In this document: piece after piece, positions 1 to 7,921 of the stretch
How the letters are laid out: each line of letters starts with the position of its first letter
How positions within the stretch are numbered: position 1 is the stretch's first letter
Assembly (NCBI GenBank): GCA_050012135.1
Contig: JBEKHT010000006.1
Location: 14,564 to 78,563, forward strand
DNA: 64,000 nt
From: JBEKHT01 sp050012135
GTDB lineage: Bacteria > Chloroflexota > Anaerolineae > Anaerolineales > RBG-16-64-43
Reading direction: 5' to 3'
Notes under the pieces: generated by a model
What the model was told of the DNA's origin: nothing
Database searches by the model: none
Seen by the model: only the letters and a program-made list of their open reading frames with translations
Program-made: the position numbers and the translations under genes

Positions 1-352
1 CCCGCTGTACGGCGGGATTCTCATCTTCACCTCGATGGGATCCCTCGGTCTCCCGGGTCTGGGTGGCTTCATCTCCGAATTCTTGGTGGTGCGAGGGAGT
101 TGGCCGATTTTCACCCTGTATACCGCGATCGGGATGATCGGGTTGCTGATCACTGGGGCGTACATCCTTAAAGCGGTTCAGAAGGTCCTGCACGGCCCCG
201 TCAGCACTCGCTGGCAGGGGCACTCCTTGGAGATGGGTGCGCGTGAAATAGTCGCGATTTCGCCCCTGATGATCCTGATGCTGGCCATTGGAATCTGGCC
301 AGCCTGGATCCTGAACATGATCAATGCCGCGGTGACCCGATTGATCGGTTAG
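1..352 (+). CDS. nuoM: NADH-quinone oxidoreductase subunit M, 3' part (first of two)
   Basis: The gene enters from upstream; the first whole codon is at position 2 and 116 residues remain. They read as the last membrane helices of a proton-translocating antiporter-like subunit of respiratory complex I. The segment LGLPGLGGFISEF is the NuoM helix-12 region with its glutamate, and GAYILKAVQKVLHGP matches the NuoM helix-13 region with the following loop. A hydrophobic last helix ends at the stop codon. A complete second NuoM begins 103 bases downstream and NuoN follows, so this is the distal end of a nuo operon with duplicated nuoM. NuoL is a less likely alternative, because the C-terminal lateral helix of NuoL is absent. 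The N-terminal two thirds cannot be judged. Confidence 0.88.
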   Translation, partial: PLYGGILIFTSMGSLGLPGLGGFISEFLVVRGSWPIFTLYTAIGMIGLLITGAYILKAVQKVLHGPVSTRWQGHSLEMGAREIVAISPLMILMLAIGIWPAWILNMINAAVTRLIG

Positions 353-454
353 AGACGATCGGGAAAGTCGAGAGCGGTGGTTGAGGCGGTAGCCACACCC
401 CTCCGAGGGACGGCCGAGCCGACCTGCACAGGGCCGAGTAGGTGAGGTAACCGG

Positions 455-1924
455 ATGTCGTTTCCGATTCTCAGTGTCATCGTTTTCACACCCATCGTCA
501 CCGCCCTCGTCATCCTGCTCCTTCCCGCCGAGAGGAAGCGGGCCATTCGCTGGACGGCCTTGGCCGGTGCCGTGCTGGCTCTGCTCCTTTCTGTGGTCAC
601 TTACTTCTCCTACGACATCCACGCCGGCGGGTACCAGTTTGTCGAAAAAGTGCCCTGGGTGCCCGAATGGGGAATCTCGTATCACGTCGGGGTGAATGGG
701 CTTAATCTGCCGCTCGTGTTGCTGACCGGGCTGGTCATGTTCACCGGTGTGCTCATTTCGTGGGGCATGGAAGAACGACCCCGCGAGTTCTTTGCCTTCC
801 TTTTCATCTTGGCCACGGGGGTTTTTGGTGCGTTTGTATCGCTGGATATGTTCCAACTCTTCTTTTTCTATGAGATGGCGGTCTTCCCCATGTATTTGTT
901 GATCTCCCTATGGGGCTGGCCCAAGATGCGCGAATATGCCGCCATGAAGCTCACGTTGTATCTCTTCGTGGGTTCCATGCTGGCGCTGGTCGGTGCCCTG
1001 GCCATGTATTTCGCCTCGGGACTGCACACATTTGACATGCTGGTTCTGGAGCATGCCGGGTTCACGGTTGCGTTCCAGCGGCTCTGGTTCCCGGTGGTCT
1101 TTTTGGGATTTGCCGTGCTGGGAGGCCTCTTTCCATTCCACAACTGGAGCCCCGACGGCTATGCGGCGGCGCCTACCGCGGCTTCGATGTTCCACGCAGG
1201 GGTGCTGAAGAACCTGGGCGCATTTGCCGCCCTGCGGGTGGGGATCATGCTTCTGCCAGAGGGGGCGCGCTTTCACATGTCCTGGGTTATTCTCCTGGCC
1301 CTTATCAATGTGATCTATGCCTCGCTGATCGCAATGGTACAGACCGACCTGAAATATGTCATTGGCTTTTCCTCGGTCTCGCACATGGGGCTCGTCATGC
1401 TTGGGCTGGCCTCCCTCTCCCCGCTTGGCTACCTGGGGGCCGGATTGCAGATGTTCTCCCACGGCGTGATGACGGCCCTTTTCTTTGCTGTGGTCGGCAT
1501 GGTGTACGACCGTGCTCACACCCGCGAAATCCCCAAACTTGGCGGGTTTGCCAAAAAGATGCCGCTGGCAGCCATCGCCTTTATCCTGGGGGGCTTGGCC
1601 TCCATGGGCATGCCTGGACTCTCAGGATTCGTGGCAGAGTTCCCTCTTCTGCTGGGTGTCTGGCAAAGATACCCCCTAGTCGCCATCGTGGCCTGCGTCG
1701 GGGTTGTGGTCACCGCGGCCTACATCCTGCTCTTGATCCGCCGGGTGTTCTTCGGCACCATGCCGGCGGAATTGGAGCGGCAGGTCGGAGATATCACCGT
1801 GTTGGACAAGGTCGCGTTAGGGCTGCTGGCCTTCATCCTGCTCGCGTTGGGGCTTTACCCGACCTGGATGGCCCCCCTCGTTCAGTCGGGCGTTGCCGGC
1901 GTAATGAGGCTTCTCGGTGCCTAA
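455..1924 (+). CDS. nuoM: NADH-quinone oxidoreductase subunit M (second copy)
   Basis: A 489-residue, strongly hydrophobic protein with the normal length and helix pattern of NuoM, a proton-pumping membrane subunit of complex I. The helix-5 glutamate is present (E140 in FFYEMAVFPMY). The helix-8 lysine is present (K252 in HAGVLKNLGAFA). The helix-12 glutamate is in GLSGFVAEF. The helix-7 lysine, normally in a motif like FAVKVPLFPFH, is replaced: the sequence here is FAVLGGLFPFHNW with L222 in the lysine position. The start ATG follows a GGTGAGG ribosome binding site. It lies between another NuoM and NuoN, so both M copies probably belong to one enzyme. The lost lysine may alter or disable one proton path. 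Confidence 0.93.
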   Translation: MSFPILSVIVFTPIVTALVILLLPAERKRAIRWTALAGAVLALLLSVVTYFSYDIHAGGYQFVEKVPWVPEWGISYHVGVNGLNLPLVLLTGLVMFTGVLISWGMEERPREFFAFLFILATGVFGAFVSLDMFQLFFFYEMAVFPMYLLISLWGWPKMREYAAMKLTLYLFVGSMLALVGALAMYFASGLHTFDMLVLEHAGFTVAFQRLWFPVVFLGFAVLGGLFPFHNWSPDGYAAAPTAASMFHAGVLKNLGAFAALRVGIMLLPEGARFHMSWVILLALINVIYASLIAMVQTDLKYVIGFSSVSHMGLVMLGLASLSPLGYLGAGLQMFSHGVMTALFFAVVGMVYDRAHTREIPKLGGFAKKMPLAAIAFILGGLASMGMPGLSGFVAEFPLLLGVWQRYPLVAIVACVGVVVTAAYILLLIRRVFFGTMPAELERQVGDITVLDKVALGLLAFILLALGLYPTWMAPLVQSGVAGVMRLLGA

Positions 1925-1990
1925 GATGACCTTGGAAGAGTCTGCCTTTGGAGCGGGCCGCTTCGGATTGGCCCGAGGAAATGCGCGCTG

Positions 1991-3424
1991 ATGCCTGCAC
2001 TGCTTGCGCTCATTCCTGAGATTGCGATCCTCGTTCTGGCCGTGTTGGTCATGGCCCTCGATCTCCTCTTGAGATCCCGTGGGGGCCGGCGGCTGGGACA
2101 GGTGACCGCGGCGGGGCTGGCGATCATTTTTGTCGTATCCCTGATCGCATCCCTGCGGCCCGGCCCAGCCCAGATCTTCGGCAGCATGCTCCGCTCCGAC
2201 GCCCTGGCCCACGGATTTCGCCTCATCGTGTTGTTTGCCTCCATGATCACAGCCCTGATCTCGATGGATGTGCCTGGGGTTGGGGACCGGGGAGAGTACT
2301 ACGGCTTGATGTTGGTCTCGACCCTAGGCATGGATCTGATGGCCGCCTCGAGTGACCTGGTCATGCTTTACTTGGCGATCGAGACGACTTCCATTCCCTT
2401 GTATCTGCTTTCGGGCTATTTCCGGGGGGAGAGGCGATCGGTTGAGGCCGGCCTCAAGTACTTCCTGTTTGGGGCCGCGGCTTCGGCGGCCATGCTCTTC
2501 GGCTTCAGCTGGCTGTATGGGTTCTCGGGGGAAACAAGCTTGGTCGGAATCGCGCAGGCGGCGGCCAGCGGTTCCTTGCCTCTGACTCTCTGGGTGGGCT
2601 CTGCGGTCCTGGTGCTGGTGGGTTTCGGTTTCAAGGTCTCGGCGGTCCCGTTTCATTTCTGGGCTCCGGATGTCTACGAAGGGGCGCCCACCCCGATCAC
2701 CGCGTTCATCTCCACCGCCTCCAAAGCCGCGGGCTTCGCGGTGCTGGCGCGGGTCATGCTCAGCGTCTTCACCCCGGTGATTACCCCGTACTGGGGAGCG
2801 CTCATCGCCGCCATGGCGGTGGCCAGCATGACTCTAGGCAACATCCTGGCTTTGGCTCAGCAGAACCTGAAGCGGCTACTAGCCTACTCCTCCATTGCCC
2901 ATGCGGGCTATGCCTTGGTGGGCCTTGCGGCTCTCTCCTCTATGGGCTTGGCGGGAACCATCTTCTATTTGGTGGCCTATGTCATCACGAACTTGGCCGC
3001 CTTTACCATTGTGATTGTGGTCTCCCGAACCGTGGGATCGGATGACGTCGCCCGCTTTGCCGGACTGAGCCGCCGGTCTCCAGGACTGGCTCTGGCCCTG
3101 CTCGTGTCCTTGCTCTCGCTGGCCGGGATCCCTCCCTTTGCCGGATTTGTGGGCAAGGTGTTTGTTTTCGCTGCGGCCGTGCAGTCGGGCTTGGTTTGGC
3201 TCGCCATCGTGGGGGTCCTCAACTCCATTGTCGGGCTGTACTACTACTTGATTGTCCTCAAGGTGGTCTACCTTAACCCGTCCGAAGACGAGGGCAAGCC
3301 AATGCCGATCCCGGTTCCCGCTCGCTGGGCTTTGGGCCTGACAATTGCTGGTATCCTTGGGGTCGGGCTGGTTTCGGGACCTTGGTTTGGCTGGGCCATG
3401 GGGGCCGCCCGCGTGCTCTTCTAG
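1991..3424 (+). CDS. nuoN: NADH-quinone oxidoreductase subunit N
   Basis: A 477-residue membrane protein, the NuoN antiporter-like proton-pumping subunit of complex I. The key charged residues are in place: a helix-5 glutamate in LAIETTSIPLYLLSGY, a helix-7 lysine in GFGFKVSAVPFHFW, and a helix-8 lysine in STASKAAGFAVLAR. The motif PFHFWAPDVYEGAPTP is typical of NuoN. The gene starts 66 bases after the second nuoM and closes the nuo operon. An ATP synthase operon follows within 70 bases on the same strand and may be co-transcribed. All expected ionisable residues are present, in contrast to the NuoM just upstream. Confidence 0.95.
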   Translation: MPALLALIPEIAILVLAVLVMALDLLLRSRGGRRLGQVTAAGLAIIFVVSLIASLRPGPAQIFGSMLRSDALAHGFRLIVLFASMITALISMDVPGVGDRGEYYGLMLVSTLGMDLMAASSDLVMLYLAIETTSIPLYLLSGYFRGERRSVEAGLKYFLFGAAASAAMLFGFSWLYGFSGETSLVGIAQAAASGSLPLTLWVGSAVLVLVGFGFKVSAVPFHFWAPDVYEGAPTPITAFISTASKAAGFAVLARVMLSVFTPVITPYWGALIAAMAVASMTLGNILALAQQNLKRLLAYSSIAHAGYALVGLAALSSMGLAGTIFYLVAYVITNLAAFTIVIVVSRTVGSDDVARFAGLSRRSPGLALALLVSLLSLAGIPPFAGFVGKVFVFAAAVQSGLVWLAIVGVLNSIVGLYYYLIVLKVVYLNPSEDEGKPMPIPVPARWALGLTIAGILGVGLVSGPWFGWAMGAARVLF

Positions 3425-3493
3425 CCTGCTCTGGTTGTGCCCGTTCGGAGAGTTCGCTCCTCCCGATTGACCGAGGGACGGCATTGTGTTCAA

Positions 3494-3820
3494 ATGAGCG
3501 ACGTTGGACCGGAGGAGAATAGCGCCAGGCGCCGTCCGGATGGTTACGCGATCTGGGGTCGGATTGCCCAGGCGGTCGTCCGGGTAGCCCTGGCCACCTT
3601 TGCGGTTCTGGCGGTCGCCGTGGGCGGGGGATGGTGGCTGGACCTCCGCCTGGGTACGCGGCCGAGTTTCATGATCCTGTTTGTCCTGGTCAGCTTCCCG
3701 ATCACGTTATTCCTTATCACTCGCATCGTCTATCGGACCGCGCGCCGATCGGACCCGGCTCGATCGGGGGGCCCCGACGGGGTGGGAGAGGATGACCGCC
3801 GCAACCTCAAGCAAACCTGA
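3494..3820 (+). CDS. AtpZ/AtpI-family F0-associated protein
   Basis: A small protein of about 108 residues with a charged N-terminus, two membrane helices (around residues 25-50 and 58-78) and a basic tail. This is the architecture of the AtpZ/AtpI family, which sits at the head of bacterial ATP synthase operons and is proposed to help assemble the c-ring or transport Mg2+/Ca2+. The position fits, since atpB overlaps its 3' end by 29 bases. I chose the ATG at 3494 because translation from there gives a normal-length protein; a GTG at 3437 is the alternative. The sequence alone does not separate AtpZ from AtpI, so the symbol is left open. Confidence 0.72.
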   Translation: MSDVGPEENSARRRPDGYAIWGRIAQAVVRVALATFAVLAVAVGGGWWLDLRLGTRPSFMILFVLVSFPITLFLITRIVYRTARRSDPARSGGPDGVGEDDRRNLKQT

Positions 3821-4787
3821 ATTGAAAAAACAGAGATGGGGAACGGCCATATGGCTCGTCCTCCTCTTCATCGTCTTAGGAACCGTAGGCGCGATCTTCT
3901 TTCCACCCATTCGGCCGAGCATTGAACTGGCCGGGGAGGAGCTCGGCCGGCCCCTGGTCACGCTGCCTGTGCTTGGGGCCATCGGCCTGACCAACACCTT
4001 GATCGCCACCCTCCTGATGGACCTGCTATTGCTCGGGTTGGTGGTCGCCTTCCAGCGAGCGGTCAAGGACGAGAACAGCATTCCGGGAGGCATCGTCGGT
4101 GCTCTGGAAGCGGCCCTGGAGTGGCTGTACCAGATCGCCGAATCGACCGCGGGGAAGTGGGCGCGGGCCATCTTCCCGTTCATGGCGACGACGGTGCTGA
4201 TGGTGTTGCTCGCGAACTGGATGGAGCTCATCCCGTTTGTAGATAGCTTCGGGCGCGTGGTGCCCGTCCAGTCAGGCCAAACCGGCTACCTCGTGCGTCC
4301 GTTGGGGCCGATCGAGGCTCTGGTGCAAACGCAATCCGGGGCCGGTTCGGCCGAACGCTACGCGTTGATCCCCTACGTGCGGGTGGCTTCCACGGATTTG
4401 AACTTCACCATCGCGCTGGCGCTGGTGGTGATGACCATGGTCCAGGTGATGGGCTTTCGCTCCCAGGGGTTTGGCTACCTGGGCAAATTCTTCCAATTCA
4501 GGAATCTGTTTCGCAAGCCATTCCTCGGCCTGATCGACCTGTTCGTGGGTTTTCTGGAGCTGATCCAGGAGTTTTTCCGAGTGATCTCGCTCTCCTTCCG
4601 GTTGTTTGGGAATCTATTTGCGGGTTCGGTCTTGCTGATTGTCGTCGGAAGCCTGGTTCCCGTTGCCGCTCAGTCCGGCCTCCTGCTTTTTGAACTCCTG
4701 ATCGGGCTCATCCAGGCCCTGGTGTTTGGAATGCTCACGCTGATCTTCATGTCTATGGCCACTGCGGGCCATGGATCGGAAGCCTGA
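3792..4787 (+). CDS. atpB: ATP synthase F0 subunit a
   Basis: A 331-residue membrane protein, the stator half-channel subunit of F-type ATP synthase. The essential helix-4 arginine is in SLSFRLFGNLFAG. The last two helices, with an ELLIGLIQALVFGML region, are typical of subunit a. The ATG at 3792 is preceded by GGGAGAGG and overlaps the upstream small gene; a longer reading from 3681 has no support. The protein is longer than the 271-residue E. coli form, with a periplasmic loop of about 50 residues (near 145-200) between early helices. It is followed by atpE, which supports the assignment. Confidence 0.95.
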   Translation: MTAATSSKPELKKQRWGTAIWLVLLFIVLGTVGAIFFPPIRPSIELAGEELGRPLVTLPVLGAIGLTNTLIATLLMDLLLLGLVVAFQRAVKDENSIPGGIVGALEAALEWLYQIAESTAGKWARAIFPFMATTVLMVLLANWMELIPFVDSFGRVVPVQSGQTGYLVRPLGPIEALVQTQSGAGSAERYALIPYVRVASTDLNFTIALALVVMTMVQVMGFRSQGFGYLGKFFQFRNLFRKPFLGLIDLFVGFLELIQEFFRVISLSFRLFGNLFAGSVLLIVVGSLVPVAAQSGLLLFELLIGLIQALVFGMLTLIFMSMATAGHGSEA

Positions 4788-4856
4788 TTCCGCTGGGGAG
4801 GTCTCGGGCCCGGATGGGCCCTGCCAAGCCAACGAACCCATGGAGGACATGACACC

Positions 4857-5102
4857 ATGACGGCGGATGTCGCACTGATCTTGATCCGAGGGCTTAGGTT
4901 CCTGGGTGCCGCGGTGGCCATGACGGGTGCAATTGGAGCCGGACTCGGGGTGGGACTGATCGGCTATTCAGCTCTTCAAGGCATGGCGCGCAATCCGGAG
5001 GCGTCCGGCATGTTGCAGACCACCATGATCCTGGCCATTGCTTTGTGCGAGGCGATTGCCATCTACTGTCTCGTGGCGGCTCTGTTGATTCTGTTCGTGT
5101 GA
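4857..5102 (+). CDS. atpE: ATP synthase F0 subunit c
   Basis: An 81-residue two-helix hairpin, the rotor-ring proteolipid. Helix 1 has the glycine motif GAIGAGLGVGLIG. The polar loop has the usual ARNPEA signature. Helix 2 carries the ion-binding carboxylate E65 in ALCEAIAIYCLV. The glutamate is not followed by the serine or threonine of sodium-type rings and no glutamine is seen in helix 1, so proton coupling is the likelier reading (inference from the known Na+ motif). A GGAGGA site lies about nine bases before the ATG. It sits between atpB and the fused atpF. Confidence 0.95.
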   Translation: MTADVALILIRGLRFLGAAVAMTGAIGAGLGVGLIGYSALQGMARNPEASGMLQTTMILAIALCEAIAIYCLVAALLILFV

Positions 5103-5148
5103 AGGCTCTCGCCTGCCGTCCCGGCGGGATGCGGTGAGGAGCAGAGGC

Positions 5149-5889
5149 ATGCAAGCATTGGGTATCAATCTCGGCTACCTTCTGGTTCAGATCCTCAATT
5201 TCCTGATCATGCTGGTGATCCTGCGCAAGTGGGTCTACCCGCCCCTGCTTAAGATGCTGGAATCGCGGCGCCAGAAGATCGCTCAGAGCATGAGCGACGC
5301 TCGCGTGGTGGCCGAGGCCCGGGCGAATGCGGAGAAGGAGGCCGCGCGGGTTCTGGCCGAAGGCCAGCAGCAGGCGGCCCAGCGCCTGAAGGACACCACC
5401 GACCGCGCCGACGCGATCCTGCAGGAGATGCGCGCAGCCGTGCAGCGCGAACTCGAAGACGTGCGCAAAGCGGCCACCGCAGAAGCCGAGGCCGAACGCA
5501 ACCGCATCCTGGCGGAACTGCGAGGAGAGATTGCAGGCTTGGCCATAGCGGCTGCCCAAAAACTCATTGGAGAGGTGCTGGACGAAGAACGCCAGCGGGA
5601 ATTGATCAACAACTTCTTCAGCGGCGTCCGAAGTGGGAAAGTGGAAGTCCTTCAAGACATCTCCACCCTGCCGGGGGCCACGGCAGAAGTGGTTAGCGCT
5701 CTGCCTCTCACCGAGGCGGAAGAAGATGTGGTCCGCCGCGACATGGTGGCACGCATGGGGGGGAGCGCGACCCTCTCGTTCCGCGTCGACCCCACCATCC
5801 TGGGCGGCCTCAAGATCCGGATCGGAGACCGCGTTCTGGACGGATCCGTCGCTGGCCAACTGGGCAGCCTTCGCGAGTCTCTGCACTGA
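5149..5889 (+). CDS. atpF: ATP synthase subunit b fused to the C-terminal part of subunit delta
   Basis: A 246-residue protein. Residues 1-30 form the membrane anchor of subunit b with the typical VQILNFLIMLVILRKWVYPP start. Residues 35-160 are a long charged coiled coil rich in Ala, Glu and Arg. From about residue 165 the sequence becomes a delta C-terminal domain, ending in FRVDPTILGGLKIRIGDRVL and a DGSVAGQL segment, the delta (OSCP) signature. The six-helix N-terminal domain of delta is missing. The peripheral stalk thus seems to be b joined directly to a short delta. The ATG at 5149 has a GTGAGGAG site seven bases upstream; the GTG at 5134 is less likely. No atpA, G, D or C follows. Confidence 0.9.
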   Translation: MQALGINLGYLLVQILNFLIMLVILRKWVYPPLLKMLESRRQKIAQSMSDARVVAEARANAEKEAARVLAEGQQQAAQRLKDTTDRADAILQEMRAAVQRELEDVRKAATAEAEAERNRILAELRGEIAGLAIAAAQKLIGEVLDEERQRELINNFFSGVRSGKVEVLQDISTLPGATAEVVSALPLTEAEEDVVRRDMVARMGGSATLSFRVDPTILGGLKIRIGDRVLDGSVAGQLGSLRESLH

Positions 5890-5900
5890 GCCAGGAGGCC

Positions 5901-5936
5901 GTGAGTTTCCAGGATCTGGCGGATCATCCGGGCTGA
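5901..5936 (+). other. Twelve-codon ORF with a strong ribosome binding site after atpF
   Basis: A GTG codon lies directly after the sequence AGGAGGCC and opens an ORF of only 11 residues (VSFQDLADHPG) before TGA. In most bacteria atpH or atpA would begin here. The perfect Shine-Dalgarno with an immediate stop suggests either a leftover of the start of a lost F1 gene or a chance short ORF. A terminator follows at 5959, so nothing else is translated from this transcript. Confidence 0.35.
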
Positions 5937-5958
5937 GGACGGTCCCCGTAGGTTGAAC

Positions 5959-5990
5959 GGCTCCGAGGCGAAGAAGGCCCGGAGCCTTTT
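5959..5990 (+). terminator. Rho-independent terminator after the F0 operon
   Basis: GGCTCCG (5959-5965) pairs perfectly with CGGAGCC (5980-5986), and TTTT follows at once. It ends the transcript carrying the nuo tail and F0 genes and shows that the operon stops before any F1 gene. Confidence 0.75.
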
Positions 5991-6016
5991 CACTGTGCCT
6001 CCAGGACGGTTATACT
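5989..6016 (+). promoter_or_regulatory. Likely sigma70-type promoter for murE
   Basis: TTCACT (5989-5994), a 16-base spacer and TATACT (6011-6016) precede murE by about 55 bases and follow directly on the upstream terminator. The -35 is a moderate match and the -10 a good one. Confidence 0.45.
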
Positions 6017-6070
6017 CGGCTCGACCGGAAGAGCGGGCAACATCCTCCTGGGCCCTCGGAGTCGAGTGTA

Positions 6071-7624
6071 ATGGGAAGACAACTGCGAGATCTCTTATCC
6101 GGATTGGCGGGGGTGGCTGCGGGAAGCCTCCCGGATTGCCTCGTGACGGGGGTGGTGGAAGACTCTCGGCGCGTTCTACCCGGATCGCTGTTCGTCGCCA
6201 TCCCCGGGTCCGGAGTAGACGGCCACCGGTTCATCCCGCAGGCCATCCAGGCCGGGGCTTGTGCGGTGGTCGGGCAGGAGCCCATCGGGGATCTCGGCAT
6301 TCCCTACGTTCGGGTTGCCGATTCCCGCCGGGCGCTCAGCATTCTCGCGGCGGGTTGGTGGGGATTCCCGGCCCGCAAGATGGTGATGATCGGCGTAACC
6401 GGAACGGACGGGAAGACCACAACCTGCAGCCTGATCTTCGAGATTCTCAAGCAGGGGGGCGTCTCGGCCGGGATGATCAGTACCGTTCATGCTCGGATTG
6501 GCCGAGAGGTCGTGGACACGGGTTTTCATGTGACGACTCCCGGGGCTCCGGGGCTCCAGGCCCTTCTGGCCCGCATGGTTCAGGCCGGGATAACCCATTG
6601 CGTGCTGGAAGTGACTTCCCATGCCCTCGCCCAACGTCGGGTGGAAGCCTGTGAGTTCGACATCGGCGCGGTCACGAACATCACCCGAGAGCACCTTGAC
6701 TACCACGGTTCGTTCGAGGCCTACCGTGAGGCAAAATCGGGCCTGTTGGCCGATCTGGCCAACAGCTCTCCCAAGCCATACGCCTACAGGAAGCTGGCGG
6801 TGCTCAACCGCGAGGATCCCTCGTTTGAATTCCTCCAATCCAGATCGACGGCTGAGGTGCTCTCCTACGGCAGGTCGGGTCTCAGCCAGGTTCGCGGGAC
6901 CGACATAAGCCTTGGCCCGGCCGGCTTGCAGATGCAAGTCCAGTTCTTGGACACAAGATTCGCCCTTCAAAGCCCCTTGCTGGGCGCGTACAACGCGTTC
7001 AATATCCTGGCGGCGGTCGGGGTGACCGCAGGCGCGTTGGGCCTGCCCGGGGAGACGGTCGCCGAGGGGGTGCATGCCCTCCGGTCTGTGCCCGGACGAA
7101 TGGAGCTCATCGACCTGGGCCAAGACTTCACGGCCATCGTGGATTTTGCCCACACCCCCAATGCCCTGAAGGCCGCCTTGGAAGCTGCCCGGGGCCTGAC
7201 CACCGGCCGAGTGATCGCGGTGTTTGGCTCGGCGGGGGTGCGCGACCGTGAAAAGCGCGGCTCGATGGCCGGGATCTCGATCGACCTTGCCGACTTCACC
7301 CTGCTCACCGCGGAGGACCCTCGCACGGAAGAGGTGAAGGAGATCCTGGCGGAGATGGCATCCGGCGCTCGGGGGAGAGGTGGGGTGGAAGGGAAAGACT
7401 TCTGGAAGGTTCCGGACCGCTCCCAGGCGATCTTGTCGGCGGTGCAACTCGCGCAGCCCGGGGATCTGGTCATCGTCTGCGGAAAGGGACACGAGCAGTC
7501 CATGTGCTTCGGCGAAGTGGAATATCCCTGGGATGATCGCCTCGCGCTGCGGGCGGCCATTGCCGAGCGTCTCCACCTGGAGGGCTGGCCGATGCCGCGT
7601 CTGCCAACCTGGGGGACCGGCTAG
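6071..7624 (+). CDS. murE: MurE-type UDP-MurNAc tripeptide ligase
   Basis: A 517-residue ATP-dependent amino-acid ligase of the Mur family, which adds residue 3 to UDP-MurNAc-L-Ala-D-Glu in the cytoplasm. Three domains are visible. The N-terminal nucleotide-sugar domain spans about 1-105. The central ATPase domain has the P-loop GVTGTDGKTTT, the VTTP substrate loop, NITREHLDYHG, and the lysine of EAYREAK, which is carbamylated in the family. The C-terminal domain ends near GKGHEQ. The loop that selects the third amino acid is AEDPRTE instead of the DNPR of diaminopimelate enzymes, so the arginine is kept but the asparagine is Asp. The substrate therefore cannot be assigned with certainty. It stands alone, without murF, mraY or ftsW nearby. 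Confidence 0.88.
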   Translation: MGRQLRDLLSGLAGVAAGSLPDCLVTGVVEDSRRVLPGSLFVAIPGSGVDGHRFIPQAIQAGACAVVGQEPIGDLGIPYVRVADSRRALSILAAGWWGFPARKMVMIGVTGTDGKTTTCSLIFEILKQGGVSAGMISTVHARIGREVVDTGFHVTTPGAPGLQALLARMVQAGITHCVLEVTSHALAQRRVEACEFDIGAVTNITREHLDYHGSFEAYREAKSGLLADLANSSPKPYAYRKLAVLNREDPSFEFLQSRSTAEVLSYGRSGLSQVRGTDISLGPAGLQMQVQFLDTRFALQSPLLGAYNAFNILAAVGVTAGALGLPGETVAEGVHALRSVPGRMELIDLGQDFTAIVDFAHTPNALKAALEAARGLTTGRVIAVFGSAGVRDREKRGSMAGISIDLADFTLLTAEDPRTEEVKEILAEMASGARGRGGVEGKDFWKVPDRSQAILSAVQLAQPGDLVIVCGKGHEQSMCFGEVEYPWDDRLALRAAIAERLHLEGWPMPRLPTWGTG

Positions 7625-7731
7625 GTTCCAAGCGCGAGCGGGCCGCGTCTCTCTCCCCGCATGGACCACCTTCGCGGGTCCGCTGAGGTGACCCGGCCTC
7701 GAAGGGAGGCTGTCGCCGGAATCCGAGTAAA

Positions 7732-7761
7732 TTGACAGGGACCTTTCAGGTGTGATAAACT
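7732..7761 (+). promoter_or_regulatory. Promoter of the SAM riboswitch transcript
   Basis: A perfect TTGACA (7732-7737), an 18-base spacer and TAAACT (7756-7761) place the start of transcription about 20 bases before the riboswitch P1 helix. Confidence 0.7.
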
Positions 7762-7790
7762 CGCTCCACAATTGAACACTGTACGGCCCC

Positions 7791-7900
7791 CTTATCCAGA
7801 GAGGCGGAGGGACCGGCCCTGTGATGCCTCGGCAGCCTGTCGTCAAACCCTGGGCGATAAGGTGCTAATTCCGGCAGGACGGAATGTTCTGGAAGATAAG
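7791..7900 (+). promoter_or_regulatory. SAM-I (S-box) riboswitch aptamer
   Basis: The aptamer shows the S-box landmarks in order. The P1 5' strand CTTATC (7791-7796) is followed by CAGAGAGGCGGAGGGACCGGCC and GATGCCTCGGCAGCC, then AAGGTGCTAATTCC, and finally GATAAG (7895-7900), which closes P1. These are the conserved core blocks of the family. SAM binding stabilises P1. The gene controlled is a SAM synthetase, which fits a feedback loop. Confidence 0.95.
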
Positions 7901-7921
7901 AGGCGGTGCTGTCGCATGAGA

